Positions 7,740 to 16,361 of a stretch of DNA of 21,734 nucleotides are shown piece by piece. This stretch comes from Thiotrichales bacterium (lineage in GTDB: Bacteria; Pseudomonadota; Gammaproteobacteria; PS1; Pseudothioglobaceae), in NCBI GenBank assembly GCA_002698045.1, contig NZUR01000009.1, positions 16,881-38,614 of the forward strand, written 5' to 3'. The number at the start of each line of letters is the position of its first letter. Position 1 is the stretch's first letter. The notes beneath the pieces were generated by a model. It saw only the letters and a program-made list of their open reading frames with translations. It was not told the DNA's origin and searched no databases. Both the position numbers and the translations under genes were made by a program.

Positions 7740-8552
7740 CTATTTTACTTGTAAATTTAATATCGTATCTAGAGCCTCTTCTATAATGTTTCTGTCAGGA
7801 TGACTCTCTGGCATTAGATATATAGCTTTTTGCCAATAACCTCTTGCTTGATCAAGATCTGCTTGATGAGCTGCAACAATACCTGCAAAATAGAGTACTT
7901 GAATTGATTGGGGATCAAGGCTTAGTGCTTTTTCAATCAAAATTTTAGACTTTCCATAAAATTTACCATCTTGATTTGCAGCAATAGCGCTGGCGTATTG
8001 AAGAAGTAAATCAATATCATTGGCATTGATTAAAAATGCCTTCTCAAAAGATTCAATTGATTTTTCGACATTACCAGTACCAACTTGCGCTAGACCTAGC
8101 ATCTTCCATGCCTGAAAGTCCTCTGGATTTTCAATTAAATAGCTCTCCAACTTGTTGATACTTTCAGTCATACTCAATGACTCATTAATCCCATTATCAG
8201 CATTAGGCATTATTTTTGGAGCTAGCTGGGAATAGACTGATAGCGATAAAACTCCAACAAATAAAAATATCATCATTGACCATATTAACGGCTTAATAGT
8301 AATATTTTTTGACTCATTATTATTAAGCTCTGAAGCTAAAGTACTAATAATCTCTTCTTCAGCTTCCTGGTATTGAGCCTTCTCTATAAGACCTTGACTA
8401 ATATCTGATTCAAGTTCACTTTGTCTCTGACGATTAATAGCAATGTTTGAATCATCATCACTTAAGTTTGCTTTGATAGGTCTGTACAAAAACCAAGCTA
8501 AAAATAGGCTTGATAAAACAATCATCAAAACATATTGCCAGCTTAGAATCAT
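7740..8552 (-). CDS. ccmI: Cytochrome c maturation protein CcmI (CycH)
   Basis: CcmI is a membrane-bound chaperone that holds apocytochrome c for haem ligation in System I maturation. The visible layout is a first membrane helix at about 5-25, a cytoplasmic stretch with the family pattern of RQRQSELESD and a EEEIISTL segment, a second membrane helix at about 92-110, then a periplasmic TPR-like domain (about 130-235) containing LESYLIENPEDFQAWKML and LDPQSIQVLY. Its ATG overlaps the ccmF stop by four bases, which fits translational coupling with its functional partner. Position and domain order support CcmI over a generic TPR protein. Confidence 0.88.
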   Translation of the reverse strand: MILSWQYVLMIVLSSLFLAWFLYRPIKANLSDDDSNIAINRQRQSELESDISQGLIEKAQYQEAEEEIISTLASELNNNESKNITIKPLIWSMMIFLFVGVLSLSVYSQLAPKIMPNADNGINESLSMTESINKLESYLIENPEDFQAWKMLGLAQVGTGNVEKSIESFEKAFLINANDIDLLLQYASAIAANQDGKFYGKSKILIEKALSLDPQSIQVLYFAGIVAAHQADLDQARGYWQKAIYLMPESHPDRNIIEEALDTILNLQVK

Positions 8553-10456
8553 GGCTTAATCCTTAAAAAATATCGCCGATCCATTGCAGCAAACAAAGCT
8601 CCAAGAGCAATCATAAGCCCACCCAGCCATATCCATCTAACTAGAGGCTTATAGTAAACTCTTACGCTCCAAGCACCTCCAGCCAACTCCTCTCCTAATG
8701 CCACATAGAGATCTCTAGTGAACGAAGGATCAATTGCTGCCTCAGTCATTGGCATACCACTCTGGTAGTAACGCTTCTCTGGACTAAGCTGTGCAATTTT
8801 TTTGCCAGCCTTATATACGTTTATATCACCCATAAAACCAGAATAATTATCTCTTTCGTAACGATTTACACCATTGAAAATAAAGTCATAACCTGCAATA
8901 TTTTGAGATTCATCAATACTCATTTTTATGTCTTTTTCAATCCCAAGTTGAGTTGTTACAGTAGCTCCAAGAACAAATACTGCGATTCCTAGATGTGCAA
9001 TAATCATCCCTATAAAGGCCAATGAAAACCTTGATTTTTCTCTGATACGATTTATAAATAAAACCATAATATGAACAGTAACCCATATAAAAAGCCCAAT
9101 TGCAATTAGTACATAAATATTATCTGTGAGTACAACTCTTGCAAGCAATGTCAACAATACAATACCAATCCAGTCATACCTTAGTAGTAAGGCTATTCTA
9201 GAAAAATTATCCTTCTTCCAGCGAATAAAAGGAAAAATTGCCAGTGCCAATACAGCAGGAAGCATGATAGGTACAAAAACTGCCTTGAAATATGGTGCTC
9301 CAACTGATATTTTGCCAAGGTTTAGTGAGTCAAGTATTAGTGGATAGAGTGTTCCCAAAAGTACACTAAGCATTGCTGTAATAAGCAATATATTATTAAT
9401 TAAAAGTCCGGTTTCTCTTGAAAATAATGCAAAAGGATTGCTCTTTTGTAATAAGTTGTAACGCATTGAATATAAAACTAAAGATCCACCAATAACAATA
9501 AATAAAAATATCAGAATAAACAAACCCCTTGTGGGGTCTGTAGCAAAAGCATGGACAGATGTTAAAACGCCAGATCTAACTAAAAAAGTCCCTAATAAAC
9601 TTAATGAAAACCCGCCAATAGCTAGAAGTACTGTCCACTGCCTGAATGCGCCTCTTTTCTCACTAACACTTAAGGAATGGATAAGTGCAGTTGCAACCAG
9701 CCAGGGCATAAAAGATGCATTTTCTACAGGGTCCCAGAACCACCATCCACCCCAACCAAGTTCATAATACGCCCACCAACTTCCAAGAGTAATTCCAACT
9801 GTTAAAAAGGCCCATGAGATTAGTGCCCAAGGCCTAGTCCATCTTAGCCATGTGCTATCAAGCTGTCCTCTTATTAATGCAGACACCACAAAAGCAAAAG
9901 GTACTGCCAAGCCAACATAGCCCATATATAGCATAGGAGGGTGGACTGCGAGACCAAAGTCTTGGAGAAGCGGATTAAGCTCTCGACCTTCTAATGGAGG
10001 AAGCATTAATCGTTCAAATGGATTAGATGTAAAAAGTAAAAAAAGTAAAAATCCAAAGCTCACAGCACCCAACACTATGAGAATTTGATTTAATAAATCT
10101 GATGGAATTCGCTTTGAAAAAAGACTTACCGCAACGCTCCATAAGGAAAGCACAAAAACCCATAAAAGCAAAGAGCCTTCATGGGCACCCCATACAGCAG
10201 AGGCTTTATATAGTATTGGAAGCTGAGTATTTGAATTGTCAGCAACATACTTCACTGAAAAGTCATTAGTAAGAAAAGCACTCATTAATACGAAGAAAGC
10301 TACTGCAATCCAAAAGCACTGAACCCAAACTAAAGGTTTCGAAAGCTGTGCCAGTGAAATTTTATTCTGATAAAGACCAATCGAAGGCAAAACCAGCAGC
10401 AACACAGAGAATATTAATGCAAGAACGAGAGCAAAATGTCCAACTTCAATTAACAT
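8549..10456 (-). CDS. ccmF: Cytochrome c haem lyase subunit CcmF
   Basis: CcmF is a polytopic inner-membrane protein that, with CcmH and CcmI, reduces and attaches haem to apocytochrome c in the periplasm. At 635 residues with many membrane helices it has the expected size (E. coli 647). The tryptophan-rich haem-handling WWD motif is at about 234-251 (GWGGWWFWDPVENASF), and WGAHEGS near 90 and VHPP at 171-174 supply the conserved histidines. It is the first gene of the run; ccmA-E, ccmG and ccmH are not in this window. A minus-strand promoter must lie in the 10457-10666 gap, where TAAAAT at 10503-10508 is a weak -10 candidate. Confidence 0.97.
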   Translation of the reverse strand: MLIEVGHFALVLALIFSVLLLVLPSIGLYQNKISLAQLSKPLVWVQCFWIAVAFFVLMSAFLTNDFSVKYVADNSNTQLPILYKASAVWGAHEGSLLLWVFVLSLWSVAVSLFSKRIPSDLLNQILIVLGAVSFGFLLFLLFTSNPFERLMLPPLEGRELNPLLQDFGLAVHPPMLYMGYVGLAVPFAFVVSALIRGQLDSTWLRWTRPWALISWAFLTVGITLGSWWAYYELGWGGWWFWDPVENASFMPWLVATALIHSLSVSEKRGAFRQWTVLLAIGGFSLSLLGTFLVRSGVLTSVHAFATDPTRGLFILIFLFIVIGGSLVLYSMRYNLLQKSNPFALFSRETGLLINNILLITAMLSVLLGTLYPLILDSLNLGKISVGAPYFKAVFVPIMLPAVLALAIFPFIRWKKDNFSRIALLLRYDWIGIVLLTLLARVVLTDNIYVLIAIGLFIWVTVHIMVLFINRIREKSRFSLAFIGMIIAHLGIAVFVLGATVTTQLGIEKDIKMSIDESQNIAGYDFIFNGVNRYERDNYSGFMGDINVYKAGKKIAQLSPEKRYYQSGMPMTEAAIDPSFTRDLYVALGEELAGGAWSVRVYYKPLVRWIWLGGLMIALGALFAAMDRRYFLRIKP

Positions 10457-10529
10457 AATTTACTACTTGTTAAAAACAAAAAATAGGCTTTAAGAGGCTA
10501 ATATTTTACAGGATTATTGCGGTCCTATA

Positions 10530-10560
10530 TTGACTCACATTGTTTCATTATTCTGATAAT
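10530..10560 (+). promoter_or_regulatory. Candidate promoter of the MBL-fold hydrolase gene
   Basis: TTGACT at 10530-10535 is followed after 19 bases by GATAAT at 10555-10560. The -35 is near-perfect but the spacer is long. It would give a 5' leader of about 100 AT-rich bases in which I see no obvious structure. The ccmF/hydrolase intergenic gap (210 bases) holds no gene. Confidence 0.35.
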
Positions 10561-10666
10561 TACTAATGGAAATTAAAAACTACTATTATCTTTAATAAAG
10601 CTAATATATTAAACATTTAGCTTTAAAATTTACATTTATTAATTTAACCATTGCAAACGAAGAATC

Positions 10667-11782
10667 ATGGAAATTATATTCACCATATTAAATATAATTA
10701 AATACCTAATTTACATAGTCATTATTCTTGCCATAGTAGTATTTCTGTTTCTTAATTTTTCCCCTGTCTTTGGAGGTTCACCTGACAAAGATAGTAACAA
10801 ACTAATTCAAAGCTCAAGAAACTTTGTTGATGGTAAATTTGTTAATATAAAAACATTGTATACAAATTCGCGCTCCTCAGAGAAAAGTGCTTCTTTATTG
10901 AATTGGATTTCTCCACCAAAAGATAAAAACCCACTTAAGCCTCTTCCTACAAAACAATTGAAAAGTAGCGATTTAACACCAGGTAAGTTTGCTTGGCTTG
11001 GTCACTCAACTCTTTTGATGAATACTGATGGAATCATTATTATGACTGACCCAGTCTTTAATAGAGCCTCTCCACTGCCTATTTTTGGTAAGCCTTTTGC
11101 ATATGAAAATTCAACTAATATCGATGATCTCCCACAAGTTGATGTAGTCGTCATATCACATGACCATTATGACCACCTTGACTCAAAAGCAATTATAAAA
11201 CTTTCTAAACGAGTCGATCACTTCTTTGTTCCTTTGGGAATTAAAGCGCATTTGGAGCGATGGGGAGTGGACAAAGATAGGATTAGTGAGCTTGATTGGC
11301 ATGACAGCGAATACTATAACAATATTAAGTTCACATTAACCCCTGCTCAACATTTTAGTGGACGAGGACTAACAGACGGAAACTCAACCCTATGGGGATC
11401 ATGGATTATTTCTTCTAATTCAATGAAAGCTTACTTTAGTGGAGATGGTGGATATTCAGAAACATTTAAAGAGTTAGGTGATCAATATGGTCCTTTCGAT
11501 ATAGCCTTTATTGAGAATGGTGCCTACAACGCTGGCTGGTCAAAAGTTCATATGTTTCCAGATGAGGTTGTTCAAGCAAATATCGACTTAAAAGCAAAAG
11601 TACTTTTCCCAATTCATTGGTCTAAATTCGACTTATCTATTCACCCTTGGGATGAGCCAATAATTCGTGTTACCCAAGAAGCAAAAAAAAGAAATATCAA
11701 CATTGCCACACCTATGATTGGTGAAATATTCGATTTGGTTGACCTTCCTCAAACTCCCTGGTGGAAGCCCCTTAGAAAATAA
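10667..11782 (+). CDS. Membrane-anchored metallo-beta-lactamase-fold hydrolase (NAPE-PLD/RomA-like)
   Basis: This is a zinc-dependent hydrolase of the metallo-beta-lactamase superfamily. Within it, the pattern resembles the family that includes N-acyl-phosphatidylethanolamine phospholipase D and the bacterial RomA/YtnP-like 'L-ascorbate-6-phosphate lactonase-like' proteins. Visible residues: GHST around 112-115, the zinc motif HDHYDHLD at 165-172, AQHFSGRG with His229, SGDGGY with Asp260, the HMFPDE segment near 295, and HWSKF with His317. One strong hydrophobic helix at about 5-30 anchors the protein, with few positive residues before it. A phospholipid substrate is plausible from the family and the membrane anchor but cannot be read from the sequence. 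It is monocistronic, divergent from ccmF and convergent with tRNA-Leu. Confidence 0.85.
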   Translation: MEIIFTILNIIKYLIYIVIILAIVVFLFLNFSPVFGGSPDKDSNKLIQSSRNFVDGKFVNIKTLYTNSRSSEKSASLLNWISPPKDKNPLKPLPTKQLKSSDLTPGKFAWLGHSTLLMNTDGIIIMTDPVFNRASPLPIFGKPFAYENSTNIDDLPQVDVVVISHDHYDHLDSKAIIKLSKRVDHFFVPLGIKAHLERWGVDKDRISELDWHDSEYYNNIKFTLTPAQHFSGRGLTDGNSTLWGSWIISSNSMKAYFSGDGGYSETFKELGDQYGPFDIAFIENGAYNAGWSKVHMFPDEVVQANIDLKAKVLFPIHWSKFDLSIHPWDEPIIRVTQEAKKRNINIATPMIGEIFDLVDLPQTPWWKPLRK

Positions 11783-11818
11783 AATGAACTACTAAAGAAC
11801 TATAGAAAAAAGATTTGA

Positions 11819-11903
11819 TGGTGCGGAAGGAGAGACTCGAACTCTCACGTCTTGCGACACTGGAACCTAAATCCAGCGTGTCTACCAATTCCACCACTCC
11901 CGC
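11819..11903 (-). tRNA. tRNA-Leu (anticodon UAG)
   Basis: Reading the minus strand, an 85-base cloverleaf folds with acceptor arm GCGGGAG/CTTCCGC (one G-T pair), a D-loop with GGTAGAC, anticodon stem CTGGA/TCCAG around loop TTTAGGT (anticodon TAG), a long variable arm (TGTCGCAAGACG) typical of class II tRNAs, and T-arm GAGAG-TTCGAGT-CTCTC. The terminal CCA is encoded. The TAG anticodon and the long variable arm identify a leucine tRNA that reads CUN codons. Confidence 0.97.
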
Positions 11904-11915
11904 GAAGAATTCTGA

Positions 11916-11921
11916 ATTATA
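11916..11921 (-). promoter_or_regulatory. -10 element of the tRNA-Leu promoter
   Basis: A perfect TATAAT on the minus strand, preceded by GGG, ends 12 bases before the tRNA 5' end, leaving room for a start site a few bases ahead of the mature tRNA. The -35 region (AATCTT at a 17-base spacing) is weak. The short gap after cysG holds nothing else. Confidence 0.5.
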
Positions 11922-11946
11922 CCCAATTAGAATTAAATAAGATTTA

Positions 11947-13338
11947 CTAATTCTTTAAATGACCATACCAATTTAACTTTTCATTCAGTTTCACAACCTC
12001 CCCAACAATCATCAATGTAGGGGCATGAATATCCTCCTTTATTAATAAATCTGGTAAGGCCAATAAAGTTGTTATATAAACCTTCTGCTCAGGCATAGTT
12101 CCTTTTTCAATAATTGCAATAGGCATCTCTTTTCGCATTCCATGAGCAATCAGCTGTTCGCATATGTGATTTGCACCACTCAAAGCCATATAAAAAACAA
12201 TAGTCTGCTGCTCTACAACTAACTCCTTCCATGGAAGATTGCTAGTTCCATTTTTTAAATGAGCCGTTACAAACCTACAAGACTGAGAGTAATCCCTATG
12301 AGTCAGAGGGATACCAGCGTAAGAAGAACAGCCAGATGCAGCTGTAATTCCAGGAACAACCTGAAACGAAATTCCATTTTCAGAAAGAGTCTCTATCTCT
12401 TCACCCCCACGGCCAAAAATAAATGGGTCACCACCCTTTAGTCGACATACCCTCTTTCCTGATTTTGCTAGCTCAACTAACTGATCATTAATATCTATTT
12501 GTCGAGTAGACTCATCACTACCGCCTTTTTTACCAACATATATGAGCTCAGAGTCTCTCCTAACTAACTCCATAACGCCTTTAGATACCAATCTGTCATA
12601 CAGAACCACATCAGCTTGCTGAATCAGCCTTAATGCCTTAAAGGTCAAAAGATCAGGGTCACCTGGCCCAGCGCCCACCAAATAAACCTCCCCCATACTC
12701 AGTTCAACCGAGTCTTTAAGTTGTTTTTCTATATCAGCTTTTGCCTCTACAATTCGTCCGGAAAAAACCTTCTCGGCAATTACTCCAGAAAAAGTAGTTT
12801 CCCAAAATGTCCTTCTATCTTTTATATTAGAAAACCTGTCTTTAACTCTTTGCCTATACTCGCCAGCAATCTCAGCGAGAGTCCCATAAGCACTAGGAAT
12901 AATAGTTTCTAATTTTGCTCGAATTATGCGAGCGAGAACTGGCGCCTTACCAGCCGATGAAACAGCAATTACGACTGGCGATCGATCGACAATAGAGGGC
13001 ATAATAAAGCTCGATAAATCTGGTGAATCAACCACATTAACTGGAATACGTAACTTATGTGCAAGTCTGGATACCTCAGAATTTACTTTAGCATCATTGC
13101 TGGCAGAAATAATTACCGAATATTCACTAATGTCAGAAGCTTCAAAATTCTTTTTAACCAAATTTAGAACATTTTCTTTAGCTAAATCATTTAAACCATC
13201 ACAAAAAACTGGAGAGACACAAGTAATACTTGCCTGTGCTTTTAACAATAAGTTAATCTTTCTAAGAGCAACATCACCCCCTCCTACAACAAGGCATGGT
13301 TTTTGTCTTAAATTAATAAAAATGGGTAGATGTTCCAT
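11947..13338 (-). CDS. cysG: Sirohaem synthase CysG (fused dehydrogenase/ferrochelatase and uroporphyrinogen-III methyltransferase)
   Basis: This bifunctional enzyme makes sirohaem from uroporphyrinogen III: two SAM-dependent methylations, then NAD-dependent oxidation and iron insertion. The N-terminal half has the NAD site VGGGDVALRK (18-27), Asp104 in NVVDSPD, and Ser128 in AVSSAGKAP, matching residues studied in Salmonella CysG. The C-terminal half begins near 216 with VYLVGAGPGDPDLLT and continues with YVGKKGG, RLKGGDPFIFGRGGEE and VPGITAASG. Length 463 matches the fused enterobacterial form (457). Sirohaem serves sulfite and nitrite reductases. The gene is alone on its transcript, with a good -10 and a palindrome upstream. 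Confidence 0.97.
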   Translation of the reverse strand: MEHLPIFINLRQKPCLVVGGGDVALRKINLLLKAQASITCVSPVFCDGLNDLAKENVLNLVKKNFEASDISEYSVIISASNDAKVNSEVSRLAHKLRIPVNVVDSPDLSSFIMPSIVDRSPVVIAVSSAGKAPVLARIIRAKLETIIPSAYGTLAEIAGEYRQRVKDRFSNIKDRRTFWETTFSGVIAEKVFSGRIVEAKADIEKQLKDSVELSMGEVYLVGAGPGDPDLLTFKALRLIQQADVVLYDRLVSKGVMELVRRDSELIYVGKKGGSDESTRQIDINDQLVELAKSGKRVCRLKGGDPFIFGRGGEEIETLSENGISFQVVPGITAASGCSSYAGIPLTHRDYSQSCRFVTAHLKNGTSNLPWKELVVEQQTIVFYMALSGANHICEQLIAHGMRKEMPIAIIEKGTMPEQKVYITTLLALPDLLIKEDIHAPTLMIVGEVVKLNEKLNWYGHLKN

Positions 13339-13361
13339 ATTTTTAGCACAATTAAAATTCT

Positions 13362-13367
13362 ATTATA
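13362..13367 (-). promoter_or_regulatory. -10 element of the cysG promoter
   Basis: A perfect TATAAT on the minus strand sits 24 bases before the cysG ATG. The -35 position, at a 17-base spacing, would be ATCATT and falls inside the palindrome at 13382-13398. Confidence 0.55.
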
Positions 13368-13381
13368 AAGCGTTCATAATG

Positions 13382-13398
13382 ACTAATGATTCATTAGT
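13382..13398. promoter_or_regulatory. Palindromic operator candidate upstream of cysG
   Basis: ACTAATGA and TCATTAGT form perfect 8-base arms around a single T. The palindrome covers the predicted -35 of cysG, the position expected for a repressor site or an overlapping activator site. The core TAATGATTCATTA has a loose resemblance to Fur-type boxes, but I would not assign a regulator. There is no U-run after it on either strand, so it is not a terminator. Confidence 0.45.
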
Positions 13399-13463
13399 TA
13401 CTTCGCACTCTTAATAGAGATCGATAAATAAACTAACAATATCATTAAATTAAATAAAATCCC

Positions 13464-14132
13464 TTAAAGTCGAAGCATTTTTTTAACAAAAGGAATTGAG
13501 ATGGCTTTTTTTGATTGAAGTGAAGCTCTATCTAACTGATCCATCGCAGATAATAAAATCTTCACATCTCTGGAATAATATTTAAATAAATATTCATAAA
13601 CCTTAGAATCAACCGTTATATTTCTCTCACTCATTTGAGTGTTTAGTACAGACATCGTTAATTCATCATTGAGTTCTTCTAGCTTATAAACTGCTGCCAA
13701 ACTAAGGCGAGTCTTTAAGTCTTTCATAACACTCAAGTCAGCTGGCATATTAGAGCCACTAACTAAAATTGAAACTTTTGCTTGCCTCGCTCGGTTATAT
13801 AAATCAAAAAAGAAGTCTTGGTTATCATTATTAATAAAATCAACATTATCTAGACTAATCAAATTTAATTGATCAATAGAATCTAGTATATGCTCTGGCA
13901 AAGAATCATTACAATCAATGTAAATAGCATTTTGATTGTCTGAAAGTGCCTTTAGGACAGTTCCCTGCAAAACATGAGTTTTGCCAAGCCCTTGAGCTCC
14001 ATAAACATAAACTTCAACAGAGTTCTTTTTTTCATAGAACTGATTAATAAATTCAAGAAGCTCTTTGTTACCAACAAAATTATCTAATAACATTTTAGAA
14101 TCAAGTGAAATAGGTAATCCCAATTGATTCAT
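13464..14132 (-). CDS. hda: DnaA regulatory inactivator Hda
   Basis: Hda is a small AAA+ relative of DnaA that binds the sliding clamp and stimulates ATP hydrolysis by DnaA after initiation, limiting re-initiation. The N-terminus has the clamp-binding motif QLGLPI at 3-8, comparable to QLSLPL in E. coli Hda. Walker A is GAQGLGKTH at 45-53 and Walker B is LISLDNVDF. The C-terminal part carries the AAA+ lid (SLAAVYKLEELNDE). It lacks the DnaA domain IV DNA-binding helix-turn-helix, and the length of 222 matches Hda. Its ATG overlaps the stop of the phosphatidyltransferase gene by four bases. Confidence 0.92.
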   Translation of the reverse strand: MNQLGLPISLDSKMLLDNFVGNKELLEFINQFYEKKNSVEVYVYGAQGLGKTHVLQGTVLKALSDNQNAIYIDCNDSLPEHILDSIDQLNLISLDNVDFINNDNQDFFFDLYNRARQAKVSILVSGSNMPADLSVMKDLKTRLSLAAVYKLEELNDELTMSVLNTQMSERNITVDSKVYEYLFKYYSRDVKILLSAMDQLDRASLQSKKAISIPFVKKMLRL

Positions 14133-14689
14133 TTTTTAGACTCTTGCAAAATAAATTTCTTAATCCAAAGCCACATATAATCTGCGCCACTCAAACCTGT
14201 TGAGGTAGCAACTATAATAAATACCATTTCTAAAAAGATAGAAAACTCAACATAAATCTGAATCAACAATAAAAACAGAACTAAAGCTATTTGTAAAACA
14301 GTATTGAACTTACTAATTAGAGTTGGCTGCAATAATTCGCTATCACTGGTCATTTCACCTAGGAAATATCCTAAAGCACCTGCAACAATAATAACGTCAC
14401 GAACAAAAATTAACATAAATAACCATAAAGGTAGAATTCCAACCCAATAAAGCGTTATAAATGTGCACGTTAACAATATTTTGTCCGCCATCGGATCAAG
14501 AATAGAGCCGAGTCTCGTTTGAAAGGAGAACTGTTTAGCAATCCAACCATCCAATGCATCAGAAATTCCTGCTAACAAAAATAGCAACAACGTTAAAAGA
14601 TACTGCCCTTTTAGTAACGCTATAACAACTGGAACTGTTAAAATAATGCGTATTACTGAAAGCACATTAGGTAGCATTGAATAGCCCAT
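14129..14689 (-). CDS. CDP-alcohol phosphatidyltransferase (PgsA-like)
   Basis: This integral membrane enzyme transfers a phosphatidyl group from CDP-diacylglycerol to an alcohol, most likely glycerol-3-phosphate in phosphatidylglycerol synthesis. The family signature DG-x2-A-x9-G-x3-D-x3-D is complete from DGWIAK to LGSILDPMAD, except that the usual Arg after Ala is Lys. About five membrane helices span its 186 residues, the size of PgsA (182 in E. coli). The gene sits directly before hda and divergent from purM, a neighbourhood that in many gammaproteobacteria holds a PgsA-like paralogue, so I do not give the symbol. A TATAAT at 14728-14733 could be its -10. An alternative start at Met5 (14677) fits the family N-terminus (LPNVLSVIRI). 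Confidence 0.85.
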   Translation of the reverse strand: MGYSMLPNVLSVIRIILTVPVVIALLKGQYLLTLLLFLLAGISDALDGWIAKQFSFQTRLGSILDPMADKILLTCTFITLYWVGILPLWLFMLIFVRDVIIVAGALGYFLGEMTSDSELLQPTLISKFNTVLQIALVLFLLLIQIYVEFSIFLEMVFIIVATSTGLSGADYMWLWIKKFILQESKK

Positions 14690-14746
14690 TAGTATGCCTA
14701 ATTTAAATCATTTAGTTATAGACCTTAATTATACGGAAAAACCAAG

Positions 14747-15748
14747 ATGTCATCATTGACTTACAAGGATTCAGGGGTTGATATTACCAAAGGTAATCAA
14801 CTTATTGAAAAAATTAAACCCATTGCAAAAGCAACTTTAAGGCCAGGTGTTTTAGCTGATTTAGGCGGATTTGGTGCAATGTTTGAAATTCCAATTGATC
14901 GATACAAGAACCCTGTATTGATTTCAGGCACTGATGGTGTTGGTACAAAACTAATGGTAGCAGAAATGCTTAATAAACATGACACTATTGGAATTGATTT
15001 GGTTGCAATGTGTGTTAATGATTTAATAGTTCAGGGCGCTGAACCGTTATTTTTTCTAGATTATTACGCAACAGGATCTCTCAATGAAGAAGTTGCGACT
15101 TCAGTCATTTCTGGAATTGGTGAAGGCTGTATTCAATCTGGTTGCGCCTTAATTGGAGGAGAAACTGCTGAAATGCCTGGCATGTACAAAGGTGAAGAAT
15201 ATGATTTAGCAGGCTTTTGCGTTGGAATTGTTGAAAAAAATAAAATTATTGATGGTTCAAAGGTCTCTGCTGGAGATCAAATAATTGCTCTTGAATCATC
15301 AGGACCTCATTCAAATGGATATTCTCTTATTCGTAAGGTTTTAGAAAACTCCAAACCTAGCTCTAGCCTACTCAATTCACTTATAGAGCCAACGAAAATT
15401 TATGTTAAATCGATTCTTTCTCTAATTCAAAACCTACCTGTTCATGCAATATCGCACATTACAGGAGGCGGCTTACTAGAGAATATACCTAGAGTATTAC
15501 CAAAACATCTAGCTGCAAATTTAGACCAAAATTCATGGGAGTTTCCTCAAATTTTTAAGTGGTTGCAATCTGAAGGAAACATAGACACTATGGAGATGTA
15601 TCGAGTACTAAATTGCGGTGTAGGAATGATCGTTATAGCTCCTAAAGCTTTATCAGGTGAGGCAATTAAAATTCTAAAATCTTGTGGTGAAAATGCTTGG
15701 CTAATAGGTGAAGTGATTGATTCAGAAGGTGAACAAGTTTTAATTTAA
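14747..15748 (+). CDS. purM: Phosphoribosylformylglycinamidine cyclo-ligase (AIR synthetase)
   Basis: PurM closes the imidazole ring to give aminoimidazole ribonucleotide, the fifth step of purine synthesis, using ATP. The typical N-terminus YKDSGVDI, then [23 protein letters not shown] and [12 protein letters not shown], and the late [15 protein letters not shown] all match the PurM family over its full 333-residue length. It begins the purM-purN-DUF3108 operon, 57 bases from the divergent phosphatidyltransferase gene. The ribosome site (GGA, about 12 bases upstream) is weak, and I saw no strong plus-strand promoter in the short gap. Confidence 0.98.
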   Translation: MSSLTYKDSGVDITKGNQLIEKIKPIAKATLRPGVLADLGGFGAMFEIPIDRYKNPVLISGTDGVGTKLMVAEMLNKHDTIGIDLVAMCVNDLIVQGAEPLFFLDYYATGSLNEEVATSVISGIGEGCIQSGCALIGGETAEMPGMYKGEEYDLAGFCVGIVEKNKIIDGSKVSAGDQIIALESSGPHSNGYSLIRKVLENSKPSSSLLNSLIEPTKIYVKSILSLIQNLPVHAISHITGGGLLENIPRVLPKHLAANLDQNSWEFPQIFKWLQSEGNIDTMEMYRVLNCGVGMIVIAPKALSGEAIKILKSCGENAWLIGEVIDSEGEQVLI

Positions 15749-15752
15749 TCAT

Positions 15753-16361
15753 ATGAAAGCTGTTATTTTAATCTCAGGCAATGGCTCTAATTTGCAATCA
15801 ATAATAGATAATGCAAGCAAAATTGATTTGCAAATCTGCTGTGTAATAAGTAATAAAGCAGATGCTTTTGGCTTAAAAAGAGCTGAAAAGGCTAATATAG
15901 ATTGTATTTTTATTGACCCTTTATTATTTGATTCAAATCTTGCTTTTGATAAAGAACTTATTTCAGTTATTGATCAACATAAGGTGGAGTTTATAATTTT
16001 AGCGGGCTTTATGAGAATTCTCTCTCCTGATGTTATTTCAAAGTACTTTGGAAAAATTCTTAATATACACCCTTCGCTTCTTCCTAAATTTCCTGGACTA
16101 AATACTCATCAAAAGGCTATTGAGTCTTCAGAAAAAATACATGGCGCGAGCGTTCATTTTGTAACAGTAAAACTTGATGGAGGGCCAGTCATTGCTAAAG
16201 AGACTGTATCTATTGACCCTACAGATGATGCAACCACTCTTGCTAAAAAAGTTCTTCAAAAAGAGCATACTCTCTATCCTAAAGTTATTCAGTGGTATAC
16301 TCAAAAACGCTTAAAACTCATTGATGAAAGCACTGCCACACTTGATGGAAGAGTACTATGA
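15753..16361 (+). CDS. purN: Phosphoribosylglycinamide formyltransferase
   Basis: PurN transfers a formyl group from 10-formyltetrahydrofolate to glycinamide ribonucleotide, the third step of purine synthesis. Visible are the N-terminal phosphate-binding ISGNGSNLQ, the catalytic Asn and His in LNIHPSLLPKFPGLNTH, and HGASVHFV followed by DGGPVIA, with the catalytic Asp just before GGP. Its length of 202 is slightly under the E. coli 212. It begins four bases after purM and its stop overlaps the start of the next gene (ATGA). Confidence 0.98.
   Translation: MKAVILISGNGSNLQSIIDNASKIDLQICCVISNKADAFGLKRAEKANIDCIFIDPLLFDSNLAFDKELISVIDQHKVEFIILAGFMRILSPDVISKYFGKILNIHPSLLPKFPGLNTHQKAIESSEKIHGASVHFVTVKLDGGPVIAKETVSIDPTDDATTLAKKVLQKEHTLYPKVIQWYTQKRLKLIDESTATLDGRVL

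Noticed and set aside
12926..13414. 162-codon plus-strand frame opposite the 5' half of cysG
   Set aside because: It lies antisense to the conserved NAD-binding domain of CysG and shows no family features; it covers the cysG promoter only by chance.
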